NCBI RefSeq assembly: GCF_002157875.1
Contig: NZ_CP021376.1
Span: 1,116,001-1,180,000, forward strand
Source: Oceanisphaera avium
GTDB lineage: Bacteria; Pseudomonadota; Gammaproteobacteria; Enterobacterales; Aeromonadaceae
DNA: 64,000 nucleotides
Direction: 5' to 3'
Both the position numbers and the translations under genes were made by a program. Every line of letters starts with the position of its first letter. Position 1 is the stretch's first letter. Below the pieces are notes generated by a model. The model saw only the letters and a program-made list of their open reading frames with translations. It was not told where the DNA came from and did not search any database. Shown here piece after piece: positions 50,971 through 59,859 of the stretch.

Positions 50971-51589
50971 GAATAAAATTCCTCATAGCGTGAATAATGG
51001 CATTTAAATTATTATCCAAGGTGGTACCCGATTTTTTACGCGGGTTAAAGCTGTGATCGCCATCGGTTACCCACAGCACTTCAATGGCAGGCGATAAAGG
51101 GTAATTGGCCACTGCTGCTTTATTACCAAAGGCATCTCGTTCGCCCTGAACCAACAAAGAAGGCGTGTTGAGATGAGCTAAATGCTCACCGCGAAATAGA
51201 TGGGGCTTATTGGGCGGGCTAAAAGGAAAGCCCAACATAATCAGTCCTAAAGGGCTTAACTCATTCATTGTTAGCTCATCCACTAACAATGAAGCTATGC
51301 GCCCACCTAATGACTTACCCGCTAAGAATAAGCGCGGATGAGAAAATTCCTCTAGCATCTTGCGCCAACAAGCTAATAATGTCGGCGCTCTATCGGGTGG
51401 CCGCCGACGACCATCGAGTCGGGTTTTTTGCATAAAAGGAAATTCAAATCGCACCACTTGGATCTGCTCATCGCCTAAGCCTTGTGCCAAGTAAGCCATC
51501 ACTTCATGTTCCATGCCGGCACCGGCTCCGTGGGCGAGCAGCACTCGATTAGGTGCCTCAGGCGCGCCATTGATTAATACCTGTGTCAT
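50960..51589 (-). CDS. Alpha/beta-hydrolase of the KANL3/Tex30 type
   Basis: A 209-aa cytoplasmic hydrolase-like protein. The fold's marks are LLAHGAGAGMEHEVM (oxyanion region), the nucleophile elbow LAGKSLGGRIAS, a conserved LLVQGERDAFG with the acid residue, and the C-terminal GDHSFNPRKKSG with the catalytic His. Substrate is unknown. ATG at 51589 is chosen over a GTG one codon earlier. Its stop overlaps the ygdD start by 11 bases, so hydrolase, ygdD and rlmM form one coupled operon. Confidence 0.85.
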   Translation of the reverse strand: MTQVLINGAPEAPNRVLLAHGAGAGMEHEVMAYLAQGLGDEQIQVVRFEFPFMQKTRLDGRRRPPDRAPTLLACWRKMLEEFSHPRLFLAGKSLGGRIASLLVDELTMNELSPLGLIMLGFPFSPPNKPHLFRGEHLAHLNTPSLLVQGERDAFGNKAAVANYPLSPAIEVLWVTDGDHSFNPRKKSGTTLDNNLNAIIHAMRNFILAH

Positions 51590-51780
51590 CACAGCGAATT
51601 TCTTTTATTTAAGAGAAAGACATAATTGGCGCGATTATAAATAAGGCGGCGCTCACAAGCCAGCATCGCCCTGCTCTTTTAATTTAACTCACTGTGGCGA
51701 AGACGATGCTAAGTATTCAAATTTAGGCGATGGCTCTGCTACACTGCGCGCCAAGCTTTCTCTTATCGGTTAGGTGTAAC

Positions 51781-52421
51781 ATGATCACTTTCCCTCCCGT
51801 CTCCTTGCTCGACTGGCTTATTTTCTTAGTCGTCGCCGCAGGCTCATTAATGGTATTGATTAGCGTCTTAAAATTTATTTGGCGCCCTGCCCCAAGCCAC
51901 CGTTTCAGCAAAAGCCGCTCTTTAGCGCCCAGCAATTATCAGCTTTAAAATTAATCGACGAAGCCATGGGGGGCCAAGTACGAGTGTTTGCCAATGTAAG
52001 CGTGGCACAGTTAATGACTCTAAACCCTAAGCTATCTAAGTCACAGCGTGAGCTCGCCTCCCAGCAACTCTATGGTGAGGCACTCGACTTTATCTTGTGC
52101 TCACCCCATGATTTAAAAGTGCGCGCCACTGTACTCCTAGCTGAGTCTGGCTTAAGTAAAAAAGAGCAGCGTAAGCAACAACAGTTTTGGCATGCCTTGC
52201 GCGCCGCCGGCTTGCCGGTAATTGAGCTCTGTGCTCGTAACTGGCCAAGCCCCAGCGAATTGCGTAGCGAAATTTTAACGGCTTGCAAAGCGCCAAGCCC
52301 AGCTCCCCAAGCCAGCACTCGATTAGGCACAGCTCGGGTAGAGCCGGTATTTAGCCCATTGGATAACGAGCCAAGCATTGAAGATAATGAGCCGGTAATT
52401 AAGATTTCTGCCAACGACTAA
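51781..52421 (+). pseudogene. Membrane-anchored DUF2726 protein, frame broken by one base
   Basis: The first frame (51781-51948) encodes an N-terminal membrane segment (LLDWLIFLVVAAGSLMVLISVLKFIW) and stops. The DUF2726 domain (LFSAQQLSALKLIDEAMGGQVRVFANVSVAQLM, a nuclease-like fold with DFILCSPHDLKVRATVLLAE) is in another frame to 52421. One more C in the run at 51890-51893 (or 51885-51887) would give IWRPAPKPPFQQKPLF and a 213-aa protein. DUF2726 proteins are usually N-terminally anchored like this, so the join is natural. The C-terminal tail is acidic and repetitive (NEPSIEDNEPVIK). Function unknown. Confidence 0.75.
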
Positions 52422-52466
52422 CTTACTACTAAGCACTCACCGTCTTTACTAGATGAGTCATCGACC

Positions 52467-53894
52467 TTAATGTTTGATACCCATTAAGTAAGCCGTCGCT
52501 GCCTGAAAAGACTGGTGCATTTGTTGAGCATACAAGTAATTTGGCTCTATTATTTTTTGTCCTAGGGCGCGTTCAAATTCCAACTGGCTTTGGCTAATGC
52601 AGCGCATGGCTGTCTCTGTATCCAGTACTAAGCTATTCGCTCTATCTGATGGTGGAATAAAAGTGTGACTCGCTAAATTAGACTGAAAAATTCCCGCTGC
52701 ACTGACCGGTAAAAAATCTTCATAAATAATAGGTGTAATACTTAACAGCCCTTCATTCACTAAGGTCTGTGCATCGGGTAGCGTATCTGGGGTATAGCGA
52801 CCTTGGGCGGCTTGCCCTGTGGAAGTGAGGTGATAATAAAAAAAAGCTAATTGCTGAGCGTGTAATTGTTGCCAAGTATCAGGAAAAGCCGAAAACACTG
52901 CCCTTAAATGGTCTTGATATGCGTCAGTGCTCCTCTCTTGAATATCCTCACCCGCTTTCACTAACAAAGCATCATATAAAGCCCGTCCTTTGGTGGTGAG
53001 CGCCGCCCCTCGTTGTTCTATTTCGCCAAAGCGCGCACTATGAACACCTTCATGGCCATCGGCAAAACGAATGGTTTCTGCTTGTGCCTTAAAACTAGTT
53101 TGGCGCAATAATATAGGACAATGGCGTGTCGGCGGCCCCTCAATGTGCGCTTTAGTATCCATGCCCGACTTGATCATTTGCTGCTGCGCTGCGTCTATAT
53201 CTAGGGTGCGTGGCGTTAAGTGATTAATGTGCGGTCCTTGAAAACACACCACATCGGCAATTAACGGATGCGCTTGGTGCAATGCCTGATAGGTTGCTAA
53301 ATCTACATTGGCCAACGCGTGCCAGCGAAAGGTGTGCAGCGCCTCGCCCACAAAGTCGTGGGCCTGAGCGTGAGTGAGCCCGCTTTGTTGCTCACAAAGG
53401 GTAATTAGCTCTCGCAGTCGCTCCGTAAAAATATCCCGCTTCGCTAATATCTGTTTTGCTTGCTCGCGCAGCGCTACGTCGCTAATTAATTCTAGGCGTA
53501 ATAATGAAGTAAATATGCGAAACGGATTACTAGCTAGCGCCGCCTCGCTAATGGGGCGAAATGCAGTGGAATGCACCGGTACTCCTGCGGTCGTTAAGTC
53601 ATAATAGCCCACCGCTTGCATGCCCATTATCACAAATAAGCGCGTGAATAACGCCAACTCCTCTGGCGTACCTACTCGAATAGCCCCGTGGCGCTCCACA
53701 CTTAAGCGTGCCTGTTCGCTAATATCAGTGAGTTGTTCCTTAGCCTTTTGTTCATTGATAGAGGCTACCAGCGTGAGTAAATCGCCATATAAAGGTACCT
53801 CGGCTTGATACATGCTCGACATGCCACGAGAGAACAAATCACGAATATGATCAGGATCCATATATTTATCATCTGCCACTGTTTTTACTCCCAT
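52467..53894 (-). CDS. DUF1338 (VOC-fold) protein, HglS/YdcJ-like
   Basis: A 475-aa protein of the family whose characterised member HglS (2-oxoadipate dioxygenase/decarboxylase) makes 2-hydroxyglutarate from 2-oxoadipate in D-lysine breakdown. Probable iron ligands are the His residues in VERHGAIRVGT (near residue 69) and GPHINHLTPR (near 223), with a Glu further on. The C-terminal YEDFLPVSAAGIFQSNL is also typical. No other lysine-catabolic gene lies nearby, so its substrate here is inferred only from the family. A GTG at 53879 with GGGAG upstream is an alternative start. Confidence 0.85.
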   Translation of the reverse strand: MGVKTVADDKYMDPDHIRDLFSRGMSSMYQAEVPLYGDLLTLVASINEQKAKEQLTDISEQARLSVERHGAIRVGTPEELALFTRLFVIMGMQAVGYYDLTTAGVPVHSTAFRPISEAALASNPFRIFTSLLRLELISDVALREQAKQILAKRDIFTERLRELITLCEQQSGLTHAQAHDFVGEALHTFRWHALANVDLATYQALHQAHPLIADVVCFQGPHINHLTPRTLDIDAAQQQMIKSGMDTKAHIEGPPTRHCPILLRQTSFKAQAETIRFADGHEGVHSARFGEIEQRGAALTTKGRALYDALLVKAGEDIQERSTDAYQDHLRAVFSAFPDTWQQLHAQQLAFFYYHLTSTGQAAQGRYTPDTLPDAQTLVNEGLLSITPIIYEDFLPVSAAGIFQSNLASHTFIPPSDRANSLVLDTETAMRCISQSQLEFERALGQKIIEPNYLYAQQMHQSFQAATAYLMGIKH

Positions 53895-53980
53895 TCATAC
53901 ACTGACCTCTTAACCATAATGCAAAATCGTGAGGGCGGGACCGGATTGGCATTCAAAAATAATTCACCATTATAAAAAAC

Positions 53981-54005
53981 AAAAAGCCTCACTGAGTGAG
54001 GCTTT
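53981..54005 (-). terminator. Intrinsic terminator of yghU
   Basis: AAAGCCTCACT and AGTGAGGCTTT pair almost completely. On the minus strand the hairpin is followed by TTTTTG and further T. It lies 26 bp after the yghU stop. Confidence 0.85.
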
Positions 54006-54030
54006 ATTAACTTAGCTTAATCTGAATAGA

Positions 54031-54894
54031 CTAGCCGTTACTGTGCTTAGCTAACACTGCATCAATATCTGTTGCACTGTGACGCTCGGCTAAACTTGGG
54101 CCCGCTTGGGCTTCGGTACGATTTACAATGCGCCCTCTTTGTACTGCGGGTCGCTGTGCTATTTTATTCGCCCAGCGCTGCACATGCTCATAAGAGTTAG
54201 CATCTAAAAATTCTGCTGCATCATAGGCTTGTCCTAAGACTAAGCAGCCATACCAAGTCCAAATGGCAATATCGACAATACTGTAGTCCTCACCACCAAT
54301 ATAGGGCTGCTTAGCTAACTGCTTATCTAGCACATCTAATTGGCGCTTCGCTTCCATGGTAAAGCGATTAATAGCGTACTCAATTTTCTCTGGCGCATAA
54401 TGATAAAAGTGACCAAAACCGCCACCTAAATAAGGAGCAGAGCCTTGTAGCCAAAATAGCCAGTTTAATACTTCGGTGCGTTGTGCTAACTCTGTGGGTA
54501 ACAGCTGGCCAAATTTTTCCGCCAAATACAGTAAAATATTTCCTGACTCAAAGACTCGCAGTGGTGTCTCAGTCGAATAATCCACTAAGGCAGGAATTTT
54601 AGAGTTGGGATTAATATCGACAAAGCCGCTAGAAAATTGCTCACCTTCCCCAATATTAATTAAATGCGCATCATACTCGGCGCCCTGCTCGCCTAGCGCA
54701 AGCAGCTCTTCCAGCATAATGCTCACTTTCATGCCATTAGGCGTGCCTAATGAATAGAGCTGTAGCGGATGTTGCCCTCGAGGGAGGGTTTGCTCGTAGC
54801 GTGCACCTGAGTCGGGGCGATTTATTTGCGACCATTTACCGGCATCTTTTTCGGGTAAGGTCCACACTTTAGGTACTTGATATTCCTTACTCAT
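54031..54894 (-). CDS. yghU: Glutathione S-transferase family disulfide reductase YghU
   Basis: YghU is a Nu-class glutathione transferase that binds two glutathiones and reduces disulfides such as 2-hydroxyethyl disulfide. The 287-aa product has the thioredoxin-fold N-domain with LYSLGTPNGMKVSIMLEEL, NPNSKIPALVDY and FESGNILLYLAEKFG, and the helical C-domain with GSAPYLGGGFGHFYHYAPEK and YSIVDIAIWTWYG. ATG at 54894 is eight bases after AAGGAG; a TTG two codons upstream is too close. It is a single gene with its own terminator. Confidence 0.94.
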   Translation of the reverse strand: MSKEYQVPKVWTLPEKDAGKWSQINRPDSGARYEQTLPRGQHPLQLYSLGTPNGMKVSIMLEELLALGEQGAEYDAHLINIGEGEQFSSGFVDINPNSKIPALVDYSTETPLRVFESGNILLYLAEKFGQLLPTELAQRTEVLNWLFWLQGSAPYLGGGFGHFYHYAPEKIEYAINRFTMEAKRQLDVLDKQLAKQPYIGGEDYSIVDIAIWTWYGCLVLGQAYDAAEFLDANSYEHVQRWANKIAQRPAVQRGRIVNRTEAQAGPSLAERHSATDIDAVLAKHSNG

Positions 54895-54945
54895 GTTCAA
54901 GGCTCCTTAGTAATGGCAAAGGGAGAAAACTCCCTAGGATTAAGG

Positions 54946-55299
54946 TTATCCAAGTGGGGCTTGGCTTGCTAGCGCACAACCCATTTTTGCTCTGGCTGTT
55001 ATGGGTCTGCAGGCGGTGTCACTGGCTAATGGCTTAAGACGAAAGCCCTCTTTTCCTGTTAGCCGCACTTGATATAAATATTGGTATTCTTCTTCTTTTG
55101 CTCCATGGCGATAAGGCGCCATCGCTAATTTATTGGCTCCACAGCGTGCAATAAGCACTTTTGTATTGCGCTCTTCTAGCACACTAACCACAGTGGTGCG
55201 AATTCGCTCACACGCCGTTTGGCTCACTGCCTCCGTCACCGATAAGCGCGGCTCACCCGCACCATTTAGGCTAATAATCATTAACGCTATCTTTAACAC
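54946..55299 (-). CDS. Hypothetical small exported protein
   Basis: I do not recognise this 117-aa protein. A short hydrophobic start (LKIALMIISLNGAGE) could be a weak signal peptide. The remainder has four Cys (in TACERI, ARCGANK, TACRPIT and MGCALA), which could form two disulfides in the periplasm. The start is a GTG preceded by AAGGGGTGA. It lies between yghU and the GTPase cluster, in the same direction, with gaps on both sides. Confidence 0.6.
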   Translation of the reverse strand: MLKIALMIISLNGAGEPRLSVTEAVSQTACERIRTTVVSVLEERNTKVLIARCGANKLAMAPYRHGAKEEEYQYLYQVRLTGKEGFRLKPLASDTACRPITARAKMGCALASQAPLG

Positions 55300-55423
55300 C
55301 GCTCACCCCTTAACTTACCGCTACGGCCTGCAGCTAAAGCTTATCAGCGACATAAGCCAATATCTATAATCAACTTTGTTAATAGCGTTACTTTTGAATA
55401 ATACAGATGCTAATCTATTAATA

Positions 55424-55450
55424 AAAAAGGAGCGCTAAGCACTCCTTTTT
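55424..55450 (-). terminator. Intrinsic terminator of the 55.5-59.5 kb gene group
   Basis: AAAAAGGAG and CTCCTTTTT pair around a nine-base loop. On the minus strand the hairpin ends in TTTTTT. It closes the lipoprotein-repeat protein-DUF gene group 14 bp after the last stop. Confidence 0.85.
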
Positions 55451-55464
55451 CTAATTAAATTACA

Positions 55465-56496
55465 TCACAATGTCTTTATTGATATATTAAAATCATTAAT
55501 GATTTTTTTGTCGCTCCTATTATTACTACCTAGCTTATCAAACACAGACAAGCTCACCGGATTTTTAGGATCTGCCACTATATGAAAGCCTTTTTCTTGT
55601 GAGAACCAAGTCCCTATTAATGCTGAACAGGCTTTTTTATAGTCGTTATATATCTCAGATATATTCTTTTCGCAATCAACTATCGCTACTTTAGAGCGCT
55701 CTATCGCTAGAGTTTTACGTTGTTTTTCCACATCTCCTTTTGAAGGCAATACTGGTAGGTTATAGCGCCCCTCTAATGTATTAATTCTTTCTAGATAACC
55801 CTGATCTTTAAACTTAACAGCTAGATACTTGACCTTAACCCTCTCAAAATTTTGTGCAGCTTGAGTATCATAGCGATCTCGTCCGCTAGACATATCGGGG
55901 ATCATACTAAAAGTAGGATGCATATATTTTGCTTGAGATAAACTTGCTATATCAGCTACGTTTTCAAATTCGGCTTCAAACTCAGCGTCGGTGATATCAG
56001 GTGCATTGGCTTTAACACCAAACTTTAAGCTTTTATCTTTCGCCAAATAGTGCCAATGTAATTGTAAGTCATAAGGGGTAATAGCTTTTCCTTCATTGAC
56101 GGCTTTCACCATGCCAAAAATTTCATTGTGGTAATACTGTCCAAACTCATTTTCGTCATCAATTGGCTGTATCTTACTGAGTAAAATGTTAGCGCTATTA
56201 TTATGGTTATCGTCATTAAAATCTTTAATGACCACTTTATTAATCAGCAACTCGACAGGCAGTAAGTTCTCGTTCTCTACTTTCACTTTATTAATAGTGA
56301 CAGTAGCGCCTAACGGGCTAGCAGACACCGACTTCCAGCTGATAGAGTCCTCCAAATTATTTTCAGTAATAAAAGTCGTTAATCGCTCCTCTGCCTGAGT
56401 GCTAGCGTAACTGGACAGTCCTAAGTAGCTAATGACTATTACGGCGAGCGTAGCGGGGACTATCACTTTAATATTCTTACTATTCTTAATGCTCAT
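55465..56496 (-). CDS. Membrane-anchored protein of unknown function
   Basis: A 343-aa protein with one N-terminal membrane segment (VIVPATLAVIVISYLGLSSYA) and a large, probably periplasmic, rest. The first part (EERLTTFITENNL to SASPLGATVTINKVKVEN) recalls DUF945-like or AsmA-like proteins, with substrate-free beta-rich repeats; that resemblance is weak. A single Cys pair (VDCEKN, KACSAL) lies near the C-terminus. ATG at 56496 is chosen; the start overlaps the end of the upstream repeat-protein gene by 11 bases, so the two are coupled. I do not know its function. Confidence 0.7.
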   Translation of the reverse strand: MSIKNSKNIKVIVPATLAVIVISYLGLSSYASTQAEERLTTFITENNLEDSISWKSVSASPLGATVTINKVKVENENLLPVELLINKVVIKDFNDDNHNNSANILLSKIQPIDDENEFGQYYHNEIFGMVKAVNEGKAITPYDLQLHWHYLAKDKSLKFGVKANAPDITDAEFEAEFENVADIASLSQAKYMHPTFSMIPDMSSGRDRYDTQAAQNFERVKVKYLAVKFKDQGYLERINTLEGRYNLPVLPSKGDVEKQRKTLAIERSKVAIVDCEKNISEIYNDYKKACSALIGTWFSQEKGFHIVADPKNPVSLSVFDKLGSNNRSDKKIINDFNISIKTL

Positions 56497-58678
56497 GGGT
56501 TGCCTCTTGCGCCGCGAGTACATCTTGCTCGGCTTGTTTTACTGTCCAATTGGGATCCTTAATCTCTAAGCGAACCAAGTTTAACGGCGTAAAAAAATCT
56601 TCACAGCCGGTATCACTACATTGGTATGCCGTATCGGCCACCACTGTAGTTAAATAAAACTTCTGTTCGTCTTTACGCTCAGTATCCAAGCTTTGTTTAC
56701 CCGAGATAAAGTACCAACCTTTTTGTAATTCTGTATCCGCTTGGCCTTGTTTGATAGCCGCTTGATAAGGATAGTCAGTCCAAAACTCGCCATCTTTCTC
56801 TTTAGTAATATGTACCACTTGCTGATAACTCACATTGTCCCCGGCAATCACGGCTTGGTATTCACGAGTGTTAGCTTTACTAAACTCTAATCCCACCAGA
56901 TAGGAGGACAAGACGCGGTCAAAGTCTCTATCCGCTTCCACATAAGACTGATATAAGTTTAACTGGTTGTTGGCCGTTCTGGCTTTGTTCTCTAGTTCGA
57001 TTTTTTTCTCATAGGCCAAACGCTCAGCTGCTCTTTTTTCTTGCTGGTCTTTGAGTTGGGCTTGGCGCTGTTCTTCTTCGGCTTCACGCTGGGCTATGCG
57101 TTTTTGCTCTTCAGCCTGACGCGCTTCACGCTCAAATAAATAATTAGTCGCTCGATTAGGGTCAAAAGTCCAATTACCTTTCCGGTCTTTATTAACATGG
57201 GCTTTATATATAAAGTGATCTCTTTTTTCTTCAAAAACACCCTCTTTTATGCTGTCAACGGCGAGCACCTCAAAGCCAGTATTACGTTCATATAGTTTTA
57301 CTATTTCGTTTATCGGTGTTTTTACTGCCCTGCGAATAATCTCAGCTTGACGAAAATCATCTTCATTTTCAGTTAATAAGTAAACTTTGTTTCTATTTAG
57401 AACCCAGTTAACTTTATCCCGCCCCATAGACCAAGTGCGGCTATAATTTCGACTAGCTTTAAGCAAGTAGTAATATTTATTTTTATGATCAGTATCGAGC
57501 AGGAATAATAATTCCCCCTCTTGATTACTGTCTACTAATGTAAGATCTTGCTCTTCATCAAAGGGCACTCCTTCTACAAAGAAGTACTCATTATTGTGTA
57601 ATACTTTACCATCGGAGCGCACAAACTTTACTGTTGCCTTACCTTGGGCATAGCCTTGGTCATTACACTTGGCATCACTGGTAAATTCATAGGGCTGCAG
57701 GCCAAGATCAAAATGCTGACTAAAGCGAAATTTACAGCCATTACTGTCAGTTAATTCTTGAAATGCTTTTTCTGCCGCAAATACATCATCACTCGCTTTA
57801 GGCTGCCAGTCATTAACACTAAAGACGGCGTTAGCCTCAGTAACCACTTTATCCGCTTCAGCTTTAGCAGTAGCGGCTTGTTCAGCACTCACTTTATCCG
57901 CTTCAGCTTTAGCAGTAGCGGCTTGCTCAGCAGCCATTTTATCCGCTTCAGCTTTAGCAGTAGCGGCTTGCTCAGCAGCCATTTTATCCGCTTCAGCTTT
58001 AGCAGTAGCGGCTTGCTCAGCAGCCACTTTATCCGCTTCAGCTTTAGCAGCAGCGGCTTGTTCAGCAGCCACTTTATCCGCTTCAGCTTTAGCAGCAGCG
58101 GCTTGTTCAGCAGCCACTTTATCCGCTTCAGCTTTAGCAGTAGCGGCTTGTTCAGCAGCCACTTTATCCGCTTCAGCTTTAGCAACAGCGGCTTGTTCAG
58201 CAGCCACTTTATCGGCAGATTCGTTAACCAAGGCTTGTTTATCTGCAGCAGTTGTAGTCGCTTTCCCCTCTGCAGCTGGCTTATCAGCAGCTTTATCAGC
58301 AGCAGGGTTATTAACGACTGCTTGCCAAGCACCGGCTTTATCGGCCACGCCGGTGGCAGCTTGCTTAGCGTCGTTATTCACTGCTTGCCATTTAATACTC
58401 TCAGCAGCCGGACACTGAGAGTCCAATAATACGCCTAGCTTGGGTAATAAAGACCTCACTGCAGCTACGTCTGCTAACGGAGAACCAAAAGCAAAGCGCA
58501 TCGTTAAAGATGGGCTGCACCATTGACTATCAAGGGCATGGTCTACAAACACTTCTACATTTTCTGCTTTAGAAAACGCCAAGCGATGACTTTGTGTTTC
58601 AGCTGCAACGACTTGGCTGACATAACTTTGACTTGCAATAGCAAGTAGCGATAAAGAAAATAAGGACGTTTTTTTCAT
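56486..58678 (-). CDS. Large exported protein with Ala/Glu/Lys tandem repeats
   Basis: A 730-aa protein with a signal peptide (MKKTSLFSLSLLAIASQSYVSQVVAA). After a first domain (about 30-120) comes an Ala/Lys-rich linker, then eight 15-residue units of the type VAAEQAATAKAEADK (residues 158-277), an extended helix like the TolA stalk. A mixed domain (about 290-530), a charged coiled coil (REARQAEEQKRIAQREAEEEQ) and a final domain with a CSDTGC motif follow. It may span part of the periplasm, but no family is recognised. The start lies 10 bp after the lipoprotein stop; the end overlaps the next gene. Confidence 0.75.
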   Translation of the reverse strand: MKKTSLFSLSLLAIASQSYVSQVVAAETQSHRLAFSKAENVEVFVDHALDSQWCSPSLTMRFAFGSPLADVAAVRSLLPKLGVLLDSQCPAAESIKWQAVNNDAKQAATGVADKAGAWQAVVNNPAADKAADKPAAEGKATTTAADKQALVNESADKVAAEQAAVAKAEADKVAAEQAATAKAEADKVAAEQAAAAKAEADKVAAEQAAAAKAEADKVAAEQAATAKAEADKMAAEQAATAKAEADKMAAEQAATAKAEADKVSAEQAATAKAEADKVVTEANAVFSVNDWQPKASDDVFAAEKAFQELTDSNGCKFRFSQHFDLGLQPYEFTSDAKCNDQGYAQGKATVKFVRSDGKVLHNNEYFFVEGVPFDEEQDLTLVDSNQEGELLFLLDTDHKNKYYYLLKASRNYSRTWSMGRDKVNWVLNRNKVYLLTENEDDFRQAEIIRRAVKTPINEIVKLYERNTGFEVLAVDSIKEGVFEEKRDHFIYKAHVNKDRKGNWTFDPNRATNYLFEREARQAEEQKRIAQREAEEEQRQAQLKDQQEKRAAERLAYEKKIELENKARTANNQLNLYQSYVEADRDFDRVLSSYLVGLEFSKANTREYQAVIAGDNVSYQQVVHITKEKDGEFWTDYPYQAAIKQGQADTELQKGWYFISGKQSLDTERKDEQKFYLTTVVADTAYQCSDTGCEDFFTPLNLVRLEIKDPNWTVKQAEQDVLAAQEATHEH
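57848..58207 (-). repeat. Eight tandem 45-bp in-frame repeats
   Basis: Eight 45-bp units lie head to tail and encode V/M-A/S-AEQAA-V/T/A-AKAEADK. Neighbouring units differ at only a few bases. The pattern favours unit gain or loss by slippage or recombination and keeps the reading frame. Confidence 0.92.
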
Positions 58679-58687
58679 AGTGGTTTC

Positions 58688-59548
58688 TTAGATAAGCTCC
58701 CATGCGCCATCAGCGGATTGGCAAGCTTCTACTTGCTCGCTATTACTCTTTCCTTTGGCGGTCACTTTATATTCCAGTGTTTTGCATGAGGTTTGCGCAC
58801 TGATTTGGCTTTCTTGGATGCTATCTAAATCAAAACCTTGTTGCTTAGCCACCACATCATCCATAGCATCTAAGTCGGTAGCTACATCAGCAACCTGAGT
58901 CACTTGGGTAACGGCTGCAGGCTTAGGTCCCACTAACGGTGCGTAGACATAACCTACGGTAACGCCTTTTCTACCTACCATAATCCAATCATTATCGGTG
59001 CGCCCAATGGCAGTAAAAGAACTGCCTAAGGCTAAGCCACCCACTTTGCTAGCGGTATTATTAGGAGCATTACGCACATTTGCGGATTTTTTAGCGATGT
59101 AGGTTTGGTTAATCAGCTTCATATTTGCTACGGTTTGCACAGCTTCTGTACGCTGCACTTTTACCGTCTCATTTTTAATAGTGCTCTTAACGGGAGTAAT
59201 GGTCGCTTGTGCGTCAGAATGATCAGATTGCCAAGAAACAGCGTGATTTGCGCCCTGATTTAACATTTGCTGGGTACGAAGGGCTAATGCTTGTTGGTCC
59301 CGCTCATCTAGATTTTTACCGATCATTTTACCCAAAGCCCCGCCTGCTACTCCCCCTAAGATCATAGCCACGGTACGGCCTGAGCCACCTCCAACTTGAC
59401 TGCCGATAGCCACTCCCGCGACTGCGCCGAGTAAAGACCCCATATTTTCTTGATTAAAATACTGGTTTTCTGACATACCAGCACAACCCGTCGTGCTTAA
59501 AATAGCGGCAGTAATTGCGCCCACAGTAAAGCGTCTCATCCTTGTCAT
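58688..59548 (-). CDS. Lipoprotein with glycine-zipper and SH3 domains
   Basis: A 286-aa lipoprotein: signal peptide with lipobox STTGC (Cys at about residue 22), then a glycine zipper (GSLLGAVAGVAIGSQVGGGSGRTVAMILGGVAGGALGKMIGKNLD, residues about 38-82) of the kind that spans or inserts in outer membranes. A short linker and a bacterial SH3 domain (about 150-205, SANVRNAPNNTASKVGGLALGSSF, VGYVYAPLVG) follow. The end (SCKTLEYKV) resembles the surface-antigen tail of 17-kDa-type lipoproteins. GAGGAAG precedes the ATG. It heads the three-gene group down to 55465. Confidence 0.82.
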   Translation of the reverse strand: MTRMRRFTVGAITAAILSTTGCAGMSENQYFNQENMGSLLGAVAGVAIGSQVGGGSGRTVAMILGGVAGGALGKMIGKNLDERDQQALALRTQQMLNQGANHAVSWQSDHSDAQATITPVKSTIKNETVKVQRTEAVQTVANMKLINQTYIAKKSANVRNAPNNTASKVGGLALGSSFTAIGRTDNDWIMVGRKGVTVGYVYAPLVGPKPAAVTQVTQVADVATDLDAMDDVVAKQQGFDLDSIQESQISAQTSCKTLEYKVTAKGKSNSEQVEACQSADGAWELI

Positions 59549-59859
59549 TGCTTCTTCCTCATCAAGTTATTTGTATAAAAGTAGTAGGCACACTGGAAAT
59601 ATATTGTTTCCATTATATTAATAAGCCAAGTTAAAACGGAAACATCTATTTTTCATTAAATAATATTTATATCAGATATTACTTAAAAAAATATGATTAA
59701 TAAACTGTTTGGTTAATAAAATAGACACTAATTTTCAAGTTTATAAAAAGCAAGCCTATTCAATGAATGAGGCTCATAAAACTTATCATATAAAAAATTT
59801 TTATAAACATAAAAATCTTGTCGTTCGTATTTACCTCTCACTTCTTAGTTCACTAAAAA
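59549..59859. other. 311-bp AT-rich region between the GTPase and lipoprotein genes
   Basis: Very AT-rich, no credible gene. It should hold the promoter of the lipoprotein group: a minus-strand TATAAT lies at 59612-59617 but its -35 is poor. A short inverted repeat GGAAA/TTTCC (59595-59599 and 59607-59611) abuts it and could be an operator. Its strong AT bias contrasts with neighbouring coding DNA. Confidence 0.5.

Noticed and set aside
57758..58429. Long plus-strand open frame of 223 codons over the repeat array
   Set aside because: It is the antisense of the 45-bp repeats; a repeat free of stops in one frame is free in every unit. It encodes a monotonous Phe/Ser repeat with no ribosome site.
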